Source: Microbispora amethystogenes (lineage in GTDB: Bacteria > Actinomycetota > Actinomycetes > Streptosporangiales > Streptosporangiaceae). Taken from it: a DNA stretch of 64,000 bases. The position numbers and the translations under genes were made by a program. This document shows, one piece after another, positions 18,837-26,201 of this stretch. Numbering within the stretch: position 1 is the stretch's first letter; every line of letters begins with the position of its first letter. The notes under the pieces were generated by a model. The model was not told the DNA's origin. It saw only the letters and a program-made list of their open reading frames with translations, and ran no database searches. The stretch spans positions 1 through 64,000 of the forward strand of contig NZ_BOOB01000034.1 of the NCBI RefSeq assembly GCF_016863015.1. Reading direction: 5' to 3'.

Positions 18837-19715
18837 CTACCCCTTGACCGCGCCGGCGCTGATGCCGTGCACGAGATAGCGCTGGACCACTGCGAACACG
18901 CAGACCACCGGCAGAGCGGCGACGACGCCACCGGCCGCCAGAGCCCCGAAGTCGGCGCTGTACTCCCCGATCGTGTAGCTGAGCCCGACGGGGATCGTGA
19001 AGCTGTCCTGCCTGCTGACGAACATCAGCGCGAACAGGAAGTTGTTCCACGTGTGGATGAACGCGAACGACCCGACCGCGATCAGTCCCGGCCGCAGCTG
19101 CGGCAGCACGATCGCGAGGAAGCCGCGCAGCCGGCCGCACCCGTCGACCATCGCGGCCTCCTCCACCGTGAACGGCACGGCCGAGACGAACCCGCTCATG
19201 AGGATGATCGACAGAGGCAGGTTGAAGACGGTGTCGGCGACGATCAGGCTGCCGAGGCTGTTGATGAGGCCGAGCGTCTTGAAGATCGAGAACAGCGGGA
19301 TCAGCATCATCGCGCCGGGAACGAACTGGGTGCACAGCAGCACGACCATGAACAGGCTCCGGCCGCGGAACCGGTAACGCGCCAGGGCGTAGCCGCCCAT
19401 GACCGCGATCACCGTGGTGACCAGCAGCGACCAGACCCCGACGATCACGCTGTTCCGGAAGAACACCGCGTAGCCGATGTCGTTCCAGACGGTCTCGAAG
19501 TGCTCGAACGTGATCGGCCACGGCACCGGGTCGGCCGATCCCGCCGGACGCAGGGCGAAGACCAGCATCCAGTAGAACGGCACGAGGGTGAAGACCAGGT
19601 ACAGCCCGAGAGGGACGTAGAGCCGCAGCACCCGGCCGGGGTCCCGTCTCGGCCGCCCGCGGCGGGCCGCGGGCACCGCTCGCGGGCGCGGGCGGGTCAT
19701 GACGTCGGCGCTCAT
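18837..19715 (-). CDS. ABC sugar importer permease, MalG type
   Basis: 292 aa with six transmembrane helices and the EAA loop EEAAMVDGCGRLRGFLAIVLP that docks the ATPase, split as EEAAMVDGC and GRLRGFLAIVLP. The ATG at 19715 is chosen because AGGAGG lies eight bases upstream; an alternative ATG at 19733 overlaps the previous stop (ATGA). It is the second permease of the importer and precedes the binding-protein gene by 44 bp. No ATPase gene accompanies the operon, as for actinobacterial importers served by the shared ATPase MsiK. Confidence 0.93.
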   Translation of the reverse strand: MSADVMTRPRPRAVPAARRGRPRRDPGRVLRLYVPLGLYLVFTLVPFYWMLVFALRPAGSADPVPWPITFEHFETVWNDIGYAVFFRNSVIVGVWSLLVTTVIAVMGGYALARYRFRGRSLFMVVLLCTQFVPGAMMLIPLFSIFKTLGLINSLGSLIVADTVFNLPLSIILMSGFVSAVPFTVEEAAMVDGCGRLRGFLAIVLPQLRPGLIAVGSFAFIHTWNNFLFALMFVSRQDSFTIPVGLSYTIGEYSADFGALAAGGVVAALPVVCVFAVVQRYLVHGISAGAVKG

Positions 19716-19729
19716 CGCCGGAGCCCTCC

Positions 19730-20596
19730 TCATCGGTCCTCGCCGAACCGGCTGAGCCGGAGGTAGAGGACGGAGCAGAACAGCAGGATCACGAAGCCCG
19801 CCATCGTCAGCGCCGAGCCGTACCCGAAGTCCTTGGAGTCGACGGCCCGCTGCGCGACGTACAGCGGCAGCGTGGTCGTGACCTGCGCGGGACCGCCGCC
19901 GGTGAGCGTGTAGAGCAGGTCGACGTTGTTGAACTCCCAGACCCCGCGCAGCAGCGTGGCCAGCACGATCGCGTCGCGCAGGTGCGGCAGCGTGACGTGG
20001 CGGAAGCGCCTGAGGCGCCCGGCGCCGTCCACCGCCGCGGCCTCGTACAGCTCGCCCGGGATTCCCTGCAGGCCGGCGAGCAGGAGGATCGCGAAGAACG
20101 GCACGCCGCGCCACAGCTCGGCCACCACCACGGCCGGGAAGACCGTGTCGGGATTGCCGAGCACCGCCGCCTCGGGCTGCCCGAGGAAACGCAGGACGCC
20201 GGTGCCCGGCGTGTAGAGCAGGATCCAGATCCCGGTCGTCAGCACTCCGGAGACGGCCCACGGGGAGAACACCAGCGACCGGGCGAGCCCCCGGCCGATG
20301 AAGCTTTCATTGACTATCAGCGCCAGCGCCAGCCCGAGGAGCAGCTGGAGACCGATCTCGGCGATCACCCATTTGGCGGTGAATCCCAGGCTGTGCCAGA
20401 AAACCTCGTCCTCGAACAGCATGTGCCGGAAATTGTCCAGGCCGGCGAAGCCGTCCGCCCACGGGCGGGTGAGATTGCGGTGCTGCAGGCTGTAGTAGGC
20501 GACGCTGCCGATCGGATAGACGAGGAACGCGGCGATCAGCGCGACCGTGGGTGAGATCAGCAGGTACGGCACGGCTCTGCGGCGCATCGTCGTCAC
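19730..20596 (-). CDS. ABC sugar importer permease, MalF type
   Basis: 288 aa beginning VTTMRRRAVPYLLISPTVAL. The GTG at 20596 is chosen since AAGGAG sits eight bases upstream; an ATG at 20638 is in frame but has no such site. Six membrane helices are visible and the EAA loop is YEAAAVDGAGRLRRFRHVTLP, read in two parts as YEAAAVDGAG and RLRRFRHVTLP. First gene of the importer operon, divergent from the pectate lyase gene. Confidence 0.93.
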   Translation of the reverse strand: MTTMRRRAVPYLLISPTVALIAAFLVYPIGSVAYYSLQHRNLTRPWADGFAGLDNFRHMLFEDEVFWHSLGFTAKWVIAEIGLQLLLGLALALIVNESFIGRGLARSLVFSPWAVSGVLTTGIWILLYTPGTGVLRFLGQPEAAVLGNPDTVFPAVVVAELWRGVPFFAILLLAGLQGIPGELYEAAAVDGAGRLRRFRHVTLPHLRDAIVLATLLRGVWEFNNVDLLYTLTGGGPAQVTTTLPLYVAQRAVDSKDFGYGSALTMAGFVILLFCSVLYLRLSRFGEDR

Positions 20597-20643
20597 CGGC
20601 CCATCTCCTTCGCGACGCTTCTCCAGGGATCTGAACATATTCC

Positions 20644-20656
20644 TGAACGCCGTTCA
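20644..20656. promoter_or_regulatory. Candidate operator: 13-base palindrome
   Basis: TGAAC-gcc-GTTCA is a perfect 5+3+5 palindrome downstream of the putative importer transcription start, a position suited to repression. Its outline resembles the TGAAAC...GTTTCA sites of KdgR (IclR family). The assignment to the iclR gene at 15443 is inference. Confidence 0.45.
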
Positions 20657-20679
20657 CGGACATGGACGACGACGGATCA

Positions 20680-20708
20680 ACGGTGATATTCCGCACTCGT
20701 CCTGTCAA
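20680..20708 (-). promoter_or_regulatory. Candidate promoter of the ABC importer operon
   Basis: On the minus strand a perfect -35 TTGACA (20708-20703) is followed after 17 bases by CACCGT (20685-20680), a weak -10. Transcription would start near 20673, leaving a leader of about 75 bases that contains the dyad at 20644-20656. Confidence 0.5.
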
Positions 20709-20756
20709 GGACCCGTGTCCTATTCGAGACATTCACTCTCGGCACTCCCGCACGCC

Positions 20757-20785
20757 TTGACCATCGCCACAACTCGCCGTACGGT
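20757..20785 (+). promoter_or_regulatory. Candidate promoter of the pectate lyase gene
   Basis: TTGACC (20757-20762), a 17-base spacer and TACGGT (20780-20785) make a good sigma70/HrdB-type promoter. Transcription would begin near 20792. Confidence 0.6.
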
Positions 20786-20792
20786 CCGGGTG

Positions 20793-20806
20793 TTCATGAG
20801 TATGAA
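20793..20806. promoter_or_regulatory. Candidate operator over the pectate lyase transcription start
   Basis: TTCAT-gagt-ATGAA is a perfect 5+4+5 dyad lying at the predicted +1. Including the two preceding bases it reads TGTTCATGAGTATGAA, which matches TGTTCGTGTATATGAA at 25044-25059 in 13 of 16 positions. Confidence 0.5.
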
Positions 20807-20850
20807 TCACGTTCAGAAGGATGAAGGCACGACCGCGAACGGAGACCGCC

Positions 20851-22170
20851 ATGCCCGCAAGATCCCTGCTCGTGCCCGCCGTCCTGGTGCTCGCGACCGC
20901 CGTCCCGGCGCCTGCGGCGAGCGCCGCCGCGACCGATTCCGTGGCGACCGATTCTGTGGCGACCGATTCTGTGGCAGCCGATCTCGGGCGGCAGACGCTC
21001 CCGGCGGGGGACGGCTGGGCCTCGGCCGGCGCCGGCACCACCGGCGGCGCGGCGGCGCCCGCCGCAAACGTCCGCGTGGTCACCGACCGTGCGGGCCTGG
21101 TCGCGGCGCTCGCCTCCCCCGGCCCCCGGATCATCTACGTGAAGGGCGTCGTCGACGTCGACAGGACCTGCGCGGACTTCGCCACCGGCGGCTACACCCT
21201 CGCGGGCTACCTCACGGCGTACGACCCGGCCGTGTGGGGCAGCGACACCGAGCCGTCCGGGCCGATGGAGGACGCGCGGGCCGCCTCGGCGGCGGCGCAG
21301 ACCAAGTACGTCAAGCTCAAGGTGCCGTCGAACACCACGATCGTCGGCCTGCCCGGAGCGACGATCCGGCACATCAACCTGCACGTGGACAAGGCCGACA
21401 ACGTCATCATCCGCAACATCCGCTTCGAGGACGCCGCCGACTGCTTCCCCCAGTGGGACCCCACCGACGGCGACGAGGGCAACTGGAACTCCCTCTACGA
21501 CAACATCTCGGTCACCGGTTCGACCCATGTGTGGATCGACCACAACACGTTCACCGACGGGGACAACCCCGACGCGAACCAGCCGGTCTACTTCGGCCGG
21601 CCGTACCAGGTGCACGACGGCCAGGCGGACATCACCAGCGCGTCCGACCTCGTGACCGTCTCCTGGAACAGCTTCCGCGACCACGACAAGACGATGCTGA
21701 TCGGCTCGACCAACAACCCCGCGAACGACCGGGGCAAGCTCAGCGTCACCGTGCACCACAACGAGTTCTACGACAACCTGCAGCGCCTGCCGCGGGTGCG
21801 GTTCGGCAAGGTGCACGTCTACAACAACTACTACCAGGCGCCCGACGCGGCGACCTTCGTGTACGCACTGGGTGTGGGCGTGGAGTCCCAGATCTACGCG
21901 GAGAACAACTACTTCCGGCTCAGCCGGGCCGTGGACCCGGCCGCGCTGCTGTACGACTGGGGCGGCACCGCCCTCACCGCCAAGGGCAACCTGCTGCGCG
22001 TCGGCGGAACGGAACGGCCGATCGACCTGGTCGGGGCGTACAACGCGAAGCACGACCCCGATCTCGGCGCGGACGCGGGCTGGACCCCGGCCCTGCACAC
22101 CGGGATCGACCCCGCCGCGGCGGTGCCCAGGGAGGTCTCCCGGCACGCGGGCGCCGGGAAGATCCGCTGA
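20851..22170 (+). CDS. Secreted pectate lyase, polysaccharide lyase family 1
   Basis: 439 aa. The ATG at 20851 follows GGAG by six bases; an in-frame ATG at 20821 has a poorly spaced site. A signal peptide (about 1-28) is followed by ATDSV repeats (three units) and a Gly/Ala linker, then a parallel beta-helix of PL1 type. Diagnostic segments are STHVWIDHNTFTDG, FRDHDKTMLIGS and the catalytic-Arg region NLQRLPRVRFGKVHVYNNYY, read as NLQRLPRVRFG and KVHVYNNYY. It cleaves polygalacturonate by beta-elimination outside the cell. It is divergent from the sugar importer and upstream of the uronate genes, so it likely supplies their substrate. Confidence 0.95.
   Translation: MPARSLLVPAVLVLATAVPAPAASAAATDSVATDSVATDSVAADLGRQTLPAGDGWASAGAGTTGGAAAPAANVRVVTDRAGLVAALASPGPRIIYVKGVVDVDRTCADFATGGYTLAGYLTAYDPAVWGSDTEPSGPMEDARAASAAAQTKYVKLKVPSNTTIVGLPGATIRHINLHVDKADNVIIRNIRFEDAADCFPQWDPTDGDEGNWNSLYDNISVTGSTHVWIDHNTFTDGDNPDANQPVYFGRPYQVHDGQADITSASDLVTVSWNSFRDHDKTMLIGSTNNPANDRGKLSVTVHHNEFYDNLQRLPRVRFGKVHVYNNYYQAPDAATFVYALGVGVESQIYAENNYFRLSRAVDPAALLYDWGGTALTAKGNLLRVGGTERPIDLVGAYNAKHDPDLGADAGWTPALHTGIDPAAAVPREVSRHAGAGKIR
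20931..20985 (+). repeat. Tandem repeat encoding ATDSV units
   Basis: A 15-base unit close to ACCGATTCTGTGGCG occurs three times with a fourth diverged copy, just after the pectate lyase signal peptide. It gives an Ala/Thr/Asp/Ser/Val spacer. Confidence 0.8.
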
Positions 22171-22201
22171 CGTCCGCGCGGACTCCGCGTCGTCCCCCGC
22201 G

Positions 22202-22263
22202 GCCCGCCTGAGACGTGCCCACCTGAGACGGGCACGCCTCAGGTGGGCACGCCTCAGGCGGGC
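22202..22263. terminator. Large inverted repeat between convergent genes (bidirectional terminator)
   Basis: Two 26-base arms (22202-22227 and 22238-22263) pair with a single mismatch around a 10-base loop. The inner core is CGTGCCCACCTGAG against CTCAGGTGGGCACG. It lies between the pectate lyase and the facing SnoaL-like gene, whose last codons and stop fall in the right arm. Confidence 0.85.
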
Positions 22264-22673
22264 AGGCGGAGCCCGAGCTGGACGCACAGCTCAAGCTGGT
22301 CGTAGAAGACCTCGCTGCAGCCGATCAGGCCGCACCCGACGTCGATGTCGAACATCCAGCAGGAGCGCACGCTGACCCGCCGCCCGGTGGCCTCGACGAC
22401 CTCGCCCGTGGTGAGCGGGAACGGGCCGGCGTGCGTGCCGGTGCCCACGGCGGCCACGGCCACGGCCGCCTCCGTGACGATCTTCTGCCACACCGTGACG
22501 CGCACGTCGGGGAAGGCGTGCCAGACGGACGTGTGGTACGACGCGACCTCCGAGCGGCCCTCCACGGGCCCGCCGGGCCCCACCGCCCTCGGCTCCCGGC
22601 CGAAGCAGGCCATGACCTCCCCGAGGTCGTGGGCGTTGTAGGCGGTGAAGTACCGCTCCACCACATCGAGCAC
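22254..22673 (-). CDS. SnoaL-like (NTF2-fold) polyketide-cyclase/ester-cyclase family protein
   Basis: 139 aa with GTG start. The NTF2-like pattern is clear: VVERYFTAYNAHDLGEVMACF at the front (read as VVERYFTAYNAHD), the pocket segment VWHAFPDVRVTV, and TGTHAGPFPLTTGEVVEATGRRV. Members may be enzymes or small-molecule binders, so the function is open. It follows the 2,5-dioxovalerate dehydrogenase gene by 57 bp on the same strand and may be co-transcribed with the uronate genes. Confidence 0.8.
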   Translation of the reverse strand: MLDVVERYFTAYNAHDLGEVMACFGREPRAVGPGGPVEGRSEVASYHTSVWHAFPDVRVTVWQKIVTEAAVAVAAVGTGTHAGPFPLTTGEVVEATGRRVSVRSCWMFDIDVGCGLIGCSEVFYDQLELCVQLGLRLPA

Positions 22674-22730
22674 GGCGAAACCCCCGTTTCCCGCACATCC
22701 GGGAGTCCAGGTTACGTGGGCGTACGTCCG

Positions 22731-24149
22731 TCAGGAGAGGCGCGGGCGGCCGTCCACCCGCTGGGGCACGCCGAGGGGGTTGCCGTCGCGCAGCTCCGGC
22801 GGGAGCAGGTCCTCCGGCCAGTCCTGGTACGCCACCGGGGTCGTCCAGCGCCTGATGGCGGCCGCGCCGACGGAGGTGTGCGCTGGGGTGGTGGAGGCGG
22901 GCCAGGGGCCGCCGTGGTGCATCGCCCAGCAGACGGCGACCCCGGTGGGCCAGCCGTTCCAGATGAGCCGCCCGGCCAGCCGGCGCAGCACCGGCAGCAG
23001 GTCGCGGGCCTCCTCGGGCCCGGCGGCGTGCACGGTCGCGGTCAGCGACCCGGGCAGCCGCCGCAGCACGGCGGGCAGATCGGCGGGGTCGCGGTAGCGG
23101 ATCACGATCGCCGAGGGGCCGAAGCACTCCTCCCCCAGCTCGGGCAGGCCGTCCGCGAACGCTTCCAGGTCCGCGGCGAACACCCGCGGGGTGATGCCGT
23201 CCACCTCGCCTCCGCCGGCCAGCACTGTGAGCCGTTCGGCGAGCCTGCCGGACGCCCGCAGGTAACCTTCACGGATCTTGGCGGTCAGCATGGGCCCGCC
23301 GCTGGTTCCCGCGACCGCCTCGGCGACGGCCTGCCCGAACCCTCCCTCGGCCGGGACGAACACCAGGCCGGGGTTGGTGCAGAACTGCCCCACCCCGAGC
23401 GTCAGCGAGGCCGCGAACCCGGAGGCCACGGCGGCGGGATCGGCCGACGGCAGCACGACGACGGGGTTGACGCTGCCCAGCTCGCCATAGAATGGGATGG
23501 GGTCGGGCCGCTCGTCGATGAGCTTCTGGATCGCCTTCCCGCCCGCGATCGAGCCGGTGAAGCCGGCCGCCGTGACCAGCGGGTGCCGCACCAGCGGCCC
23601 GCCGGCCTCGAACCCGTGCACGAGCCCGAGCAGGTCCGGGTCGGGCAGGGCCCGCCGTACGACGGAGGCGGTGAGGTCGGAGGTGCGCGGATGGCCCTCG
23701 TGCGCCTTGACCACGACCGGGCAGCCGGCCGCGAGGGCCGACACCGTGTCGCCGCCCGCCACGGAGAACGCGAAGGGGAAGTTGCTGGCCGCGAAGACGG
23801 CGACGACGCCGAGCGGATGGTTCATCCGGCGCACGTCGGGACGCGGCGGCGTGGCGCCGGGGTCGGGGTGATCGATGACCGCCTCGACCCACCCGCCGTC
23901 GCGCAGGACGTCCGCGAACAGCCGGAACTGCGCGGCCGTACGGGCGACCTCCCCGCGCAGCCGGGCCTCGGGCAGGCGGGTCTCCTCCGCCGCGACCGGC
24001 CACAGCTCCTCGGCGTGCTTGAGCAGCGCGTCGGCGACGGTTTCGAGCACGGCGGCCCGCTCGGCCGCGGGCGTCGTGCGCCACGCCTCGCCCGCCGCCG
24101 CGGCCCGCCGGACCGCCTCGTCCACCGCTTGATCCATCGGGCTGGTCAT
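22731..24149 (-). CDS. 2,5-dioxovalerate (alpha-ketoglutarate semialdehyde) dehydrogenase, aldehyde dehydrogenase family
   Basis: 472 aa, NAD(P)-dependent. The cofactor segment VFAASNFPFAFSVAGGDTVSA, read as VFAASNFPFAFSV and AGGDTVSA, the general-base Glu in FYGELGSVNPVV and the catalytic Cys in GVGQFCTNPG are all present. The ASNFPFAFSVAGGDT signature marks the group containing bacterial 2,5-dioxovalerate dehydrogenases. It would catalyse the last step of the oxidative uronate route, giving 2-oxoglutarate. Its ATG starts one base after the uronate dehydrogenase stop (TGAGATG), so the two are translationally linked. Confidence 0.9.
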   Translation of the reverse strand: MTSPMDQAVDEAVRRAAAAGEAWRTTPAAERAAVLETVADALLKHAEELWPVAAEETRLPEARLRGEVARTAAQFRLFADVLRDGGWVEAVIDHPDPGATPPRPDVRRMNHPLGVVAVFAASNFPFAFSVAGGDTVSALAAGCPVVVKAHEGHPRTSDLTASVVRRALPDPDLLGLVHGFEAGGPLVRHPLVTAAGFTGSIAGGKAIQKLIDERPDPIPFYGELGSVNPVVVLPSADPAAVASGFAASLTLGVGQFCTNPGLVFVPAEGGFGQAVAEAVAGTSGGPMLTAKIREGYLRASGRLAERLTVLAGGGEVDGITPRVFAADLEAFADGLPELGEECFGPSAIVIRYRDPADLPAVLRRLPGSLTATVHAAGPEEARDLLPVLRRLAGRLIWNGWPTGVAVCWAMHHGGPWPASTTPAHTSVGAAAIRRWTTPVAYQDWPEDLLPPELRDGNPLGVPQRVDGRPRLS

Positions 24150-24150
24150 C

Positions 24151-24954
24151 TCATCCCTCCGCCGTGAGACTGTCCACGTCGTAGTGGGGGCCGCAGAACG
24201 CCCCGCCCACCACGGAGTGCGGCAGGTCGCCGAGGTCCGGCTCGCCGTGCTCGGCGACGAGCGTATCGGCGAAGACCTCGGCGTCGTCCTTCGGCTCGTA
24301 GCCGATGGCCCTGCCCTCCTCCAGGGACCACCAGCGGCGGGTGTTGGCCGACACGCCCCAGACCACGTGGAAGCCGTCGGCCGCCAGCGCCGCCTCGGCC
24401 AGTCGCGCGCAGTCGTCGGGCGACAGCCACGTCGACAGCATGCGCACGTCCCTCGGCCGCTCGAAGCAGGAGCCGATGCGCAGGCACGTCACCGCGAGGC
24501 CGTAACGGTCGTGGTAGAGCGAGCCGAGCGCCTCCTTGGTGACCTTGCTGACGCCGTAGAAGGTGTCCGGGCGCGGGAACAGGTAGTCGGGGGCCTCTCC
24601 CTCGCCGCGCGGGGCGAACCCGACGGCGTGGTTGCTGCTCGCCAGCACGACGTGGCGGACCCCGGCCCGCCGTGCGGCCTCCAGCACCACGTAGGTGCCG
24701 TTGACGTTGACATCCAGGATCTGCGCCCAGGGGCGTTCGAGGCTGTGCCCGCCCAGGTGGAGCACGGCGTCCACGCCGTCCATCGCGGCGGCCATGGCCT
24801 CCTCGTCGATGATGCTCGCGGTCACCGCCTCCTCGCCGGGCCCCGCCTCCAGGGGCGTGACGTCGAGCAGACGCAACACGCGCCCCTCCTTGGCCAGCCG
24901 GGGTCGCAGCAAGGTGCCGACGCCGCCCGCCGCGCCGGTGATGAGAATACGCAT
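24151..24954 (-). CDS. udh: Uronate dehydrogenase (NAD-dependent, SDR/epimerase fold)
   Basis: 267 aa. The ATG at 24954 follows GGAGGCAC. The Rossmann motif is TGAAGGVGTLLRPRL, and the Udh-typical HLGGHSLERPWAQILDVNVNG (read as HLGGHSLERPW and ILDVNVNGTY), ASSNHAVGFAPRG and YGVSKVTKEAL follow, with the SDR Tyr/Lys pair. It oxidises D-galacturonate or D-glucuronate to the aldaro-lactone, the first committed step of the oxidative pathway. It is divergent from kdgD across a 223-base control region and leads the udh - dioxovalerate dehydrogenase unit. Confidence 0.93.
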   Translation of the reverse strand: MRILITGAAGGVGTLLRPRLAKEGRVLRLLDVTPLEAGPGEEAVTASIIDEEAMAAAMDGVDAVLHLGGHSLERPWAQILDVNVNGTYVVLEAARRAGVRHVVLASSNHAVGFAPRGEGEAPDYLFPRPDTFYGVSKVTKEALGSLYHDRYGLAVTCLRIGSCFERPRDVRMLSTWLSPDDCARLAEAALAADGFHVVWGVSANTRRWWSLEEGRAIGYEPKDDAEVFADTLVAEHGEPDLGDLPHSVVGGAFCGPHYDVDSLTAEG

Positions 24955-25044
24955 GTGCCTCCTGTCGCGATCTGTCCTGATTTCTGCGCCGATACCACTT
25001 TGCAGTTTCACAGTAACGCCCGCGTGTTCACAACAACGGGCGCT

Positions 25045-25060
25045 GTTCGTGTATATGAAC
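25045..25060. promoter_or_regulatory. Candidate operator in the udh/kdgD divergent region
   Basis: GTTC-gtgtatat-GAAC is a near-palindrome (perfect outer GTTC/GAAC). Its core resembles the site over the pectate lyase start. A further half-site TGTTCA lies at 25025-25030. A shared regulator is inferred. Confidence 0.45.
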
Positions 25061-25095
25061 CCAAGGCGCCCTTCGTGAGACGGCTGCACTCTTCG

Positions 25096-25125
25096 TTGAC
25101 TTCACATTCAGGGCCCGACTAGCGT
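25096..25125 (+). promoter_or_regulatory. Candidate promoter of kdgD
   Basis: TTGACT (25096-25101), an 18-base spacer and TAGCGT (25120-25125). It lies about 50 bases upstream of the kdgD start and downstream of the putative operator. Confidence 0.5.
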
Positions 25126-25147
25126 CAAGAACAGGATCGAGAACAGT

Positions 25148-25163
25148 GTCCACATACGTGGAC
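25148..25163. promoter_or_regulatory. Hairpin in the kdgD leader
   Basis: GTCCAC-atac-GTGGAC is a perfect 6-bp stem with a 4-base loop, ending one base before the GGGAGGG ribosome binding site. It could be an operator or an mRNA structure affecting initiation. Confidence 0.4.
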
Positions 25164-25177
25164 GGGAGGGCTGGCGG

Positions 25178-26080
25178 ATGCGTCTCGAGGGCGTTCTCTT
25201 CTTCCCCGTGACACCGTTCGACCCCGGCGGCGAACTGGCCGGGGACGTACTGGCCCGGCACGTGACGCGCGGAGTCGCGGACGGCGCGGGCGGGGTGTTC
25301 GCGGCCTGCGGCACCGGCGAGTTCAACGCGCTGGGCATCGACGAGTACGAGCGGGTGGTGCGGATCTCCGTCGAGTCGGCCGGCGGGCGGGTCCCCGTCC
25401 TGTCCGGCGCGGGCGGGCCGCTCCCGTACGCCCGCGAGTGCGCGCGCAGGGCCGCGGCGGCCGGCGCGGACGGGCTGCTGCTGTTGCCGCCCTACCTGGT
25501 GAACGCCCCCGCCGAGGGCCTGGTGCGCTACGTCCGCGAGGTCGCGGCGGCCACCGACCTGCCGGTCATCGTCTACCAGCGGGGCAACGCCCGGTTCACG
25601 CCCGCCACCGCGGCGACGCTCACCGGGATCGCGAACGTCACCGGGTTCAAGGACGGCCTCGGCGACGTCGACCTCATGCAGCGGATCGTGCTCGCCGTAC
25701 GGGAGACCGCGGGGCGGGAGTTCACGTTCTTCAACGGTCTGCCGACGGCCGAGATGACCGTGCCCGCCTACCGGGGGATCGGCGTGAGCCTGTACTCCTC
25801 CGCCGTGTTCTGCTTCCTCCCCGAGGTCGCCCTGGCCTTCCACAAGGCCGTGAACGCCGGAGACGACGACCTGGTGCGCCGCCTGCTGAGCGGCTTCTAC
25901 CGGCCGCTGGTCGAGTTGCGCGACCTCGTGCCCGGCTACGCCGTCTCGCTGGTCAAGGCGGGCGTCACGCTGCGCGGCCTCGACGTGGGCGGGGTGCGGC
26001 CGCCGCTCGTGGACGCGGCCCCCGAACACGTCGCCCGGCTGGAGAAGCTGATCGCGGCCGGGCTGGACATGGTCGGTTGA
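25178..26080 (+). CDS. kdgD: 5-dehydro-4-deoxyglucarate dehydratase (DapA-superfamily aldolase fold)
   Basis: 300 aa with GGGAGGG upstream of the ATG. It follows the KdgD pattern: VLFFPVTPFDPGGEL, FAACGTGEFNALG, the Tyr in VIVYQRGNARFT and the Schiff-base Lys in VTGFKDGLGDVDLM, then FFNGLPTAEM. It converts 5-dehydro-4-deoxyglucarate to 2,5-dioxovalerate, between glucarate/galactarate dehydratase and the dehydrogenase at 22731. Its TGA stop coincides with the right end of an inserted IS605-type element, so it is now separated from gudD by 1.4 kb. Confidence 0.93.
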   Translation: MRLEGVLFFPVTPFDPGGELAGDVLARHVTRGVADGAGGVFAACGTGEFNALGIDEYERVVRISVESAGGRVPVLSGAGGPLPYARECARRAAAAGADGLLLLPPYLVNAPAEGLVRYVREVAAATDLPVIVYQRGNARFTPATAATLTGIANVTGFKDGLGDVDLMQRIVLAVRETAGREFTFFNGLPTAEMTVPAYRGIGVSLYSSAVFCFLPEVALAFHKAVNAGDDDLVRRLLSGFYRPLVELRDLVPGYAVSLVKAGVTLRGLDVGGVRPPLVDAAPEHVARLEKLIAAGLDMVG

Positions 26081-26201
26081 CATCCTCCCCTCCCTGAAGG
26101 GAGGGGATTCCAACCCTCACAGGTTGGTCTTCCTGCTTCGCCGCCGGCCGCCTCGTCCGAGAGGACTCTCGTTGAGGTCTTACACCAGCTCCACAGGCGT
26201 T
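26077..26201 (-). ncRNA. Probable omega RNA (reRNA) region at the right end
   Basis: TnpB nucleases use an RNA covering the end of tnpB and the element's right end, with the guide read from flanking DNA. The 125 bases from the tnpB stop to the element edge contain a perfect 8-bp stem (CCCCTCCC / GGGAGGGG, loop TGAA) near the end. The guide would begin with minus-strand CCGACCATGTCCAGCC, i.e. the end of kdgD. The 5' limit lies inside tnpB and cannot be set by eye. Confidence 0.5.
26087..26106. repeat. Right-end hairpin of the IS605-type element
   Basis: CCCCTCCC-TGAA-GGGAGGGG, an 8-bp perfect stem. It is the counterpart of the left-end hairpin, which has the same loop. Confidence 0.85.

Noticed and set aside
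15443-20596. Search for an ATPase gene belonging to the sugar importer
   Set aside because: No Walker/ABC signature gene is found in the operon; a shared MsiK-like ATPase elsewhere is the usual solution, so the operon is not considered broken.
26087-26106. GC-rich hairpin after kdgD considered as an intrinsic terminator
   Set aside because: It has a twin with the same TGAA loop at the other end of the tnpB element, so it is better explained as an IS end; no T-run follows.
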